A DNA stretch of 64,000 nt from the NCBI RefSeq assembly GCF_013426205.1, contig NC_089427.1:1860001-1924000 (forward strand), written 5' to 3'. Shown here in pieces: positions 58,145 through 64,000 of the stretch. Made by a program: the position numbers and the translations under genes. Numbering within the stretch: the stretch's first letter is position 1; each line of letters opens with the position of its first letter. The notes under the pieces were generated by a model. The model did not search any database. It saw only the letters and a program-made list of their open reading frames with translations, and was not told the origin of the DNA. This DNA comes from Metarhizium brunneum. Taxonomy: Eukaryota > Ascomycota > Sordariomycetes > Hypocreales > Clavicipitaceae.

Positions 58145-59450
58145 GATGACTCAGGGTTGGTGAAATGATTGATACCAATTCTCCCCGTTGGTTCGTGGTC
58201 TCCCCAGGTTCGACGGTGGTCAGTCGAGGGATTGATCTAAAAATGCGTAACAAAAGTTAGAGTAATCGTATTTACTTCCCATTGCGACCTCGTCTCGGTC
58301 GCCAACAGCACCCGGGTATCATGGCTGATATGGCACTTGGCAAGCCATGATGCTACCACAATTCCTTTTTTTGCCTGAGAGGTGAGGCAATTGGTAGAGT
58401 CCGAATATCTCTCAGGCTTGAATTGTGTTGGCGTGACTCACCGAAAAAGGTGCAAGCGGGATCCAGGTCCCGACAGTCCCCGAATATGAGTGGCTTAGGA
58501 CGAGATACGGGCAGGATGGATGATTGCCGCGACGATGTTTGAAGAAGAAGAAAATCAACACGGAAAACAGAGAGGTTTGTTCACGCAGCAAAGGATGGCA
58601 AGAATGTCCGGGTTGCACCCACCCACAGGTGAGTGAGACGTACGGATTTAACGGGTTGCCAGGAGCTTTCGTTGGAGCTTCGAGATGTGACTGGTCGTGG
58701 GCTGCAATGGTGACATCACTCTGCCATCCGATTCAAGGCAGGAGCCACTCTTCTAGCTGTGAGGCTTGGGAGGCGTACTGGGTACGGGTGTCATGGTTTT
58801 AATCTAATTTTTTTTTCCCTTGGGTGTTCTTTGGCTTGGGGACTCTCTGTGATATGCAAACATCCTTTGTACAATTTGCCTTCTCTTTGCGATGCTTCGC
58901 GGTGCCATGGGCCCAAGTTCAGTTGATTGTGGAGTGACACTACTCCGAACCTGGCGGCCCCGCCCCGCCTGAGCTTCTGGGGGGATGTGATATGCAGGGC
59001 GGCAGGGCCACAGTTCCGACCTGGTCCGTGATTTCATGTAGATGTAGCGGAAGCGAGGCTCCCAATGGCTAACCATTTCCCTGTACAGAAACACAAAGCA
59101 ATCTAGAATAGCATTTAATAACGGTCAGCCCCGAGGCTATTGGGACCTTCGCCGTGGCAATTACCTACTTAAGAAGATGCCTACTAGGCAAGGAGACATG
59201 GAGCGTGCCGATGTGGAGCTGCAACTGAAGCTGCTGTCATTGGGAAGCCGCACCCCACATGAACTCACGCCATTCTGCGGCGGACCGTTGGACCTTGTCT
59301 TTTTCCGTTCATATGATACCGACACCTGGCAAACCTCACATGCCACTGCACGCCGACGTCTTTCCAGCTCAACGAACCATACTTTCGTCGCCAAAAAAAA
59401 CTATTCTTCAGAGTAGCCGAATCCTCTAGCCCAACATCTATTCCTGAAGC
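58145..59450. promoter_or_regulatory. Divergent upstream region, phosphate carrier and CBS gene
   Basis: 1.3 kb between the two start codons. No gene is supported. It contains TTTTTTTTCC-type runs near 58807 and, close to the CBS gene, several Cys/His-poor frames. Two separate promoters are likely. Confidence 0.5.
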
Positions 59451-60079
59451 ATGGCTGCGCAGACCGCAACCATCCCCGTTGTCGTGGATGGCACACCCAA
59501 ATCCTTCCAGTCTAGATGGTCCTCTCGGTATCGCGGGGTATGTCCGAATGGCCTCTTTTTTTTTCTTGGCCAAAAAAACCGCCGTCCCCCGGCTGTCTCA
59601 TCTGAACAAAAGTCAATCGTTAAACCACGAAAAAAAGTCTAACACATCACCAGGCCACCGTCCAGGACCTCGAGCCCCCCGCCGCCCTGTCCCTAAACCC
59701 CTCCGATGCCATCTCACTTGCCCTCCTGTCGGCCTTCGAACGCGAGTACACCCACCTCACCATCGTCGACTCCGAAACCCGCGCTCTCCTCGGATACATC
59801 TCCATCCCCCACCTCCAGGCACAGCTAGACAGCGGCAAGGTCAAGCCTGAAGATCCCCTCTCGTCCGCCATGGCGCACTTCCAGCGCCGAAACAGACGGT
59901 ACAAGGTCATCACCATGGAGACACCCCTCGAGCAGCTGGAGGAGTTCTTCCGTGGCGGCCAGACCGACGGCCCCTGGAAGGAGGAGTTTGCCGTCATCAC
60001 CGACGAGAATAGAAGATTTGTCCTTGGCGTTGCCACCGCACAGGACTTGGAGGAGTTTGTCAAAAGAAGGCCGGCGTGA
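59451..60079 (+). CDS. CBS-domain protein
   Basis: Predicted product of 170 aa from two exons: 59451-59537 and 59654-60079. It has a pair of CBS motifs that form one Bateman-type module: the first from LEPPAALSLNPSDAISLAL through TIVDSETRALLGYISIPHLQ (residues about 34-80), the second from RRYKVITMETPLEQLEEFF to EEFAVITDENRRFVLGVATAQDLEEFVKRR. Such modules bind adenosine nucleotides and act as energy sensors, but no effector domain is attached here. The first exon (MAAQTATIPVVVDGTPKS) is joined at RYRG|ATVQDL in phase 0 by a 116-nt intron. There is no membrane span or targeting signal. Possible relatives are small fungal CBS proteins with no established role. Confidence 0.9.
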
Positions 60080-61503
60080 GAGGGGGGGGCAAAATTGCCA
60101 AAGGGGAGTATATGGGATTGGAAAAAGTAACCTTTGTCTGTCAAAAATAGGGGGACGTCCATAAGGAGCGAGATATACCCGATGTGAGGAAGTGTTCTCT
60201 TGCGTCCACCAAAACATGTATACACCCCAACAAGACCGGGACCACACGTGCGCTACGTCGCATGTACATACCCCAAGCTGAATATAAATTGAGCCGCAAC
60301 GTCCACAAACCATTGTCTTTGAAACAAGACATTTTCCGCAAAGAACTGGACTGATTTCTTCCTGCCAAGGCCCCCAAGTCACAAGTAAGCGGCCTGCATG
60401 AAGCCAAGCTGGCTACGTCAAATATCAAGCAGCAACGTAAGCAGACTAAAAACGTCCTTGTAACTACAGTCTCTAGCCAGGTGCATTTATTCATTGCCAA
60501 GTATACACCAATATACGACCGACCGTACAGTTGGGGGCAAAAGGGACTCAACAAGATCAAGTCCCTGGCGTATCGCCCTCTACATCATAATATACCATAA
60601 CATATGAGTGTATGCGTTATGGGGTGAATATACCCTACCAGACTGTACGTCGTGGAGTAAGTGCAACGCCCAGGTGCTCTTCTCTACCTACCTGAGGTAG
60701 TAGTCCCTGCATCTGCCAAGCCTCATGAACAAAGCAAAACACCAGGTGTATAAACAGTCCTCAAGCCGCCTTGTGCGTTCACGATAGTCCCAAGTCCAAG
60801 TCGACACGGTGCGAGAACTCGCCAGTTGTATTAGCTGCAATTTCCAGCGCAGTGTTCGTCGCAGTTACACCCGGCCATGCTTTCATTCGTTCAACAAACC
60901 AGACGTAATTGAAATTCTGCGGCGATGTATTTACATGCCACGGAGCTGTCACCAGCACATATCCATGTCTCAATAATATTCTGTGTAGTAGACCAATGCC
61001 GTATTTGGCCTAATACTTCTTGTTCCTCGCTGAATAAACTACTCCTCACAAATACATCTTGAGCAACTCTACTCAATAGCATCATGTTTTCTTCATCACA
61101 CAGCTGCTCAGCTATTCATCTAGCCATAAACACCAAAACGCCCACTCATGGTCACCCACCATGGCACCATCCCCAAACCACCCTCCCAAAGAAAACAAAC
61201 GTGCTCCATGGCGCTCCCAAACATATAAATATTCAAAATTGCATGCCTAGTTTCCAAGATCCAGGTTCTTCCCCCGTATATTGATGCAAATCCTGTTGGA
61301 ATCCCGTAGAGAAAATAAGCGCGTACTCAGAAATTAGCCACCCGCAACCAAAGCCAAGTTGTTTCAGTATGAGCAGCCGCTGACGTAAGGGGGGAAGAGA
61401 GAGAGATAAAGAACATAGGCAAATCAAACAGCTCAAAGTAGCCCCCTCTCAGGATATATACTGAAATAATAATAAAAAAAAGGACTGATGTCAGCGCTGC
61501 TGT
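60080..61503. other. Intergenic between convergent genes
   Basis: 3' flanks of the CBS gene and adenylate cyclase. No gene is recognised. Short A/T-rich stretches and TACCTACCTGAGGTAG (near 60685-60702) are present. Confidence 0.6.
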
Positions 61504-64000
61504 CTAGTAATCGATTTCGTGAGCACTGGCTATAGCCCTTTGCGTCTTGCCACCCGAGGCATCACCTTCAGGTGGCATGTCTCCGTAGAACTGTTTGTAT
61601 CGCGCCAGCTCCTCTTGTTGCTTCACAAAGTAATCGAGTACCAGAGACATAGGTCCACGAAGGTCATTGAGTTCTTTGATAATCGGTTGTCCAAGAGCCA
61701 GGTGTCGCATTACAAGAGTCGAGACACATGTCTACCAAATCCGTTAGCATTGTATCAAAGAAGAGTAAGCTGGCAGGCGGTATTGGCTTACCTCTATTCT
61801 GGTCACTTGGTGTTCCATAAAGTTGAGTAAGAACTTTTCGGTGACCTCTCCACCTCTGGATTTTATCCGTTCCAATAGTTCGGTCTCGGGTGGTTGTAGG
61901 CCGGACCCCCTAACCTCCTCAAGAGTGCTGCACAGCATCTCCAGACGAAGGCTAACTCTCCATAGTGCCCAAATACTTTCTGGGTCGAAAGATAACTCAC
62001 TACCAGGGGCAAGGATGGCAGGTCTGTCAAGTCCTTCGTCCCGTCGCTCATGCTGCTGGTGCTGATCTATTCGCCCAGCCAAAGCGTGGGGATACAAAGA
62101 GTAAACAACTTCAGGATTTTCCAGTCCCTTGAGCTTCTTCTCTCCCATCTCCTTAACTTCAAAACCCTGGGAGGTAAGAGATCTTAGGTCCTTTCGGATA
62201 GTGGCTGCAAACGACTCATCTTCGAATGCCTCGTCAGATCCACCGGAGGCATTGCGCTCGGTGTCTTGGTAATTTTCCAGACACCGCTGAATCTCCGAAA
62301 TGAAATCAGAGGAGACGGTTATTTGACCACCGTCTGCCACCGCCGAGATTCTGGATGCTTTGTTGACCATGGGGCCGAAGTAATCCATGCGGCGTGTCAC
62401 AGGATCTGTCTCACTTACGCAATCTCCGAAATGAATACCCATTCTCACAGACAACCCCTTAAAAATCAAGGCACCGTCCTTATCAAAGATGGGCTGGCAC
62501 GACATGGAATTCAAAACTTCTGACGGCCAGCTGACATCCAGCAGTTCCATTTGGACTGCAAAGCACCAGAGAAGTGCAGAGGTTGCCGTGGGAAACGAGA
62601 CCATAAAGGCATCGCCTTCAGTCTTGACTTCGTATCCTCCTATTCTGCGTAATTGACGCCGCATAACCTCATTGTGTAGCTTGATGGCGGATCTCATTGC
62701 GCTTGAATACATCTCCCAAAGTGTTGTCGAGTTCTTGATATCGGTGAACACAATGGAGACATTACCAGTTGGCGCAGGGATCTCAGCTTCGAGTCTGTTG
62801 AGTGACGAGTCCAGCACGTCTCCCTTGGCTTTTCCTCGTCGTCTGGTAGACAAGACTTGAGTATCGTCGGGGATACCTGAAGGATACAGAGACATGCTCG
62901 TGCCGCGATGTAAGCGGGATCGTTCAACTCTCCTCTTGAGGTCAGCAACGCTAATCATCATGACCATAATTTTACCAGACGCGCCGTATGCCATGGCCAA
63001 ATCACGCAATTTCTGGGCTGCTCTCATGAGGTCCTGCCGCTCAGATCGGGCGATATCTGTAATGAGGCCTGGAGCAAGATGCTCCCAGAGCTCACTGGTG
63101 GCCAGTAAGATGATTTCATCGTGTTCCTTGATTGTCATCTTGTTGACGTGGGGAGCCGCCTGTACTGCCGGCATCAAATCGACGTAGCCAAATGCTCTGG
63201 AGACTTGAAGCAAATCATTCAGTCTGCCGTTGCGGGATACCCAACCCCCGGCTTCTCTGATTCTCGAGCGTTCTGATGGCTCAGCCGGATCATGTTTTCG
63301 TGTGAGGATCTCGTGTTTGCCATCTGTTTTGATAACCATAGCTTGGACATCGCCGACGTTGGCAACATAAAGCTCAGTGCCACGTAGGTAGAGAACTGTA
63401 GCTACGCCGCCAGAGTTCAGATCCTCTTTGCTGAGTACGACCGGTTGCGCTGATCCCCTATGAGCCGCCTTGGGTCTTTCCTCGGTATGTTGGACGGCTA
63501 CTGTGACCAGGTCTTTGTTCAAGCACAAAAACGCTCTCCGCAGTGCGTCGGTTGGAGTATCATCCGGTCTATTCTTTATAGCTTTCAGTTCCATGGCAAA
63601 TATGTGACCAAAATTCTCATGCAGATACTTGGCAATCTTGGAACCACCGCTTGACAGGGCTTGACCATCGAATAGACCCAGGAGCATCTCTGTTTCGGAT
63701 GAATTGAATCGGGGTACCACAAGATCTACCGTGGACAAGTGCTCGTTCTTGCCCAGTGTGTCCGCCATACCGTAGGGGAGATGGCCTGCCAATGAGCCAG
63801 ACGTTCGAACTCGTCTGTCCTCGCTTTGGTCGGGGATGCTGGGCTGCGTCAAGGTGACATCCATGAGGCCCAGAATTCTAAGGTTCAGCAGCCTGCTGAA
63901 GTCGGTGTACTGCTCTCGGTTCACTGCACCAGGTCCATCTGGGCCTCCCCATGCCGTTTGCTTGATTTCTAGTCGCTTGTTGCCGGAAAGGTTGAGGTAC
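61504..64000 (-). CDS. Adenylate cyclase, C-terminal part (cr-1/CYR1-like)
   Basis: The gene is cut by the right edge. Visible exons: 64000-61792 (continuing to the right) and 61731-61504, with a 60-nt intron. The product makes cAMP and signals to PKA. From N to C: the end of leucine-rich repeats (YLNLSGNKRLEIKQTAWGG), a PP2C-like domain (LLGLFDGQALSSGG, VATVLYLRGTELYVANVGDVQAMV) and the class III cyclase catalytic domain (NVSIVFTDIKNSTTLWEMY, with the metal-binding Asp of FTDI, and GGYEVKTEGDAFMVSF, MGIHFGDCVSETDPVTRRMDYFGP). The C-terminal tail (PMSLVLDYFVKQQEELARYKQFYG) is a heptad-like helix of the type that binds CAP/Srv2 in yeast. In the PP2C-like domain, the DGQ at the position of the usual DGH/DGG suggests it is not an active phosphatase; that is an inference. 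Left edge complete, right edge partial. Confidence 0.94.

Noticed and set aside
1..64000. CRISPR arrays, operons or prophage
   Set aside because: No direct-repeat arrays with spacers; genes have introns and separate promoters typical of fungi.

Overview
This window is nuclear DNA from a filamentous ascomycete. Genes are spaced at 1-5 kb on both strands and most carry one to four short GT-AG introns of about 50-200 nt, often with a CTNAC-like branch point. The proteins recognised are typical of Pezizomycotina: arginine-specific carbamoyl-phosphate synthase, CreB-type deubiquitinase, Atg22 and cr-1/CYR1-type adenylate cyclase. Many intergenic copies of TACGGAGTAC and TACCTAGGTA, and the general style of the genes, suggest a hypocrealean fungus of the Metarhizium/Pochonia kind. 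That last placement is inference only. There is no sign of bacterial operons, CRISPR, phage or plasmid DNA.

Layout. 0-9 kb: a small conserved hypothetical gene, then SEC66 (-) and NPL4 (+) diverging from one 0.8 kb promoter. 9-19.6 kb: the mitochondrial arginine-specific carbamoyl-phosphate synthase large subunit (-), a FAD monooxygenase (-), a short unknown protein (+) and an Mpo1-like ER dioxygenase (-). 21.8-28 kb: a compact block with RPB7 (+), an HpcH/HpaI aldolase (+), a glutaredoxin-like protein (-) divergent from a CHORD-CS co-chaperone (+), and a GRGGAGN-repeat protein (+). 29.7-36.6 kb: ATG22, a BAH-PHD chromatin protein and F-actin capping protein beta, all +. 36.6-42.2 kb: a 5.7 kb gene-poor island. 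42.2-47.4 kb: an atypical SDR/epimerase and a small conserved fungal protein separated by 3 kb. 48-53.8 kb: ALG12 (-) divergent from YOS1 (+), then the CreB-like deubiquitinase (-). 53.8-56.8 kb: a repeat-relic, AT-rich interval. 56.8-64 kb: mitochondrial phosphate carrier (-), a CBS-domain protein (+) and the C-terminal part of adenylate cyclase (-), which runs off the right edge.

The genes are mainly housekeeping and do not form a biosynthetic cluster. Several belong to ER proteostasis or the secretory pathway (SEC66, NPL4, Mpo1-like, ALG12, YOS1), and two of these sit in divergent pairs. The points most worth a second look are: (i) the BAH-PHD protein, whose last zinc-ligand pair lies about 154 residues from the rest of the finger, a candidate H3K27me3 reader; (ii) a 14-nt microexon in the creB-like gene that carries the active-site FGNTC motif and splits the catalytic Cys codon; (iii) dispersed palindromes of the form CGG-N6-CCG; (iv) a 16-bp GACGTC-centred palindrome in the SEC66/NPL4 promoter; and (v) an SDR that lacks the YxxxK catalytic tyrosine.

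All exon boundaries were placed by eye from splice consensus, reading-frame continuity and remembered family similarity. No database search was run.
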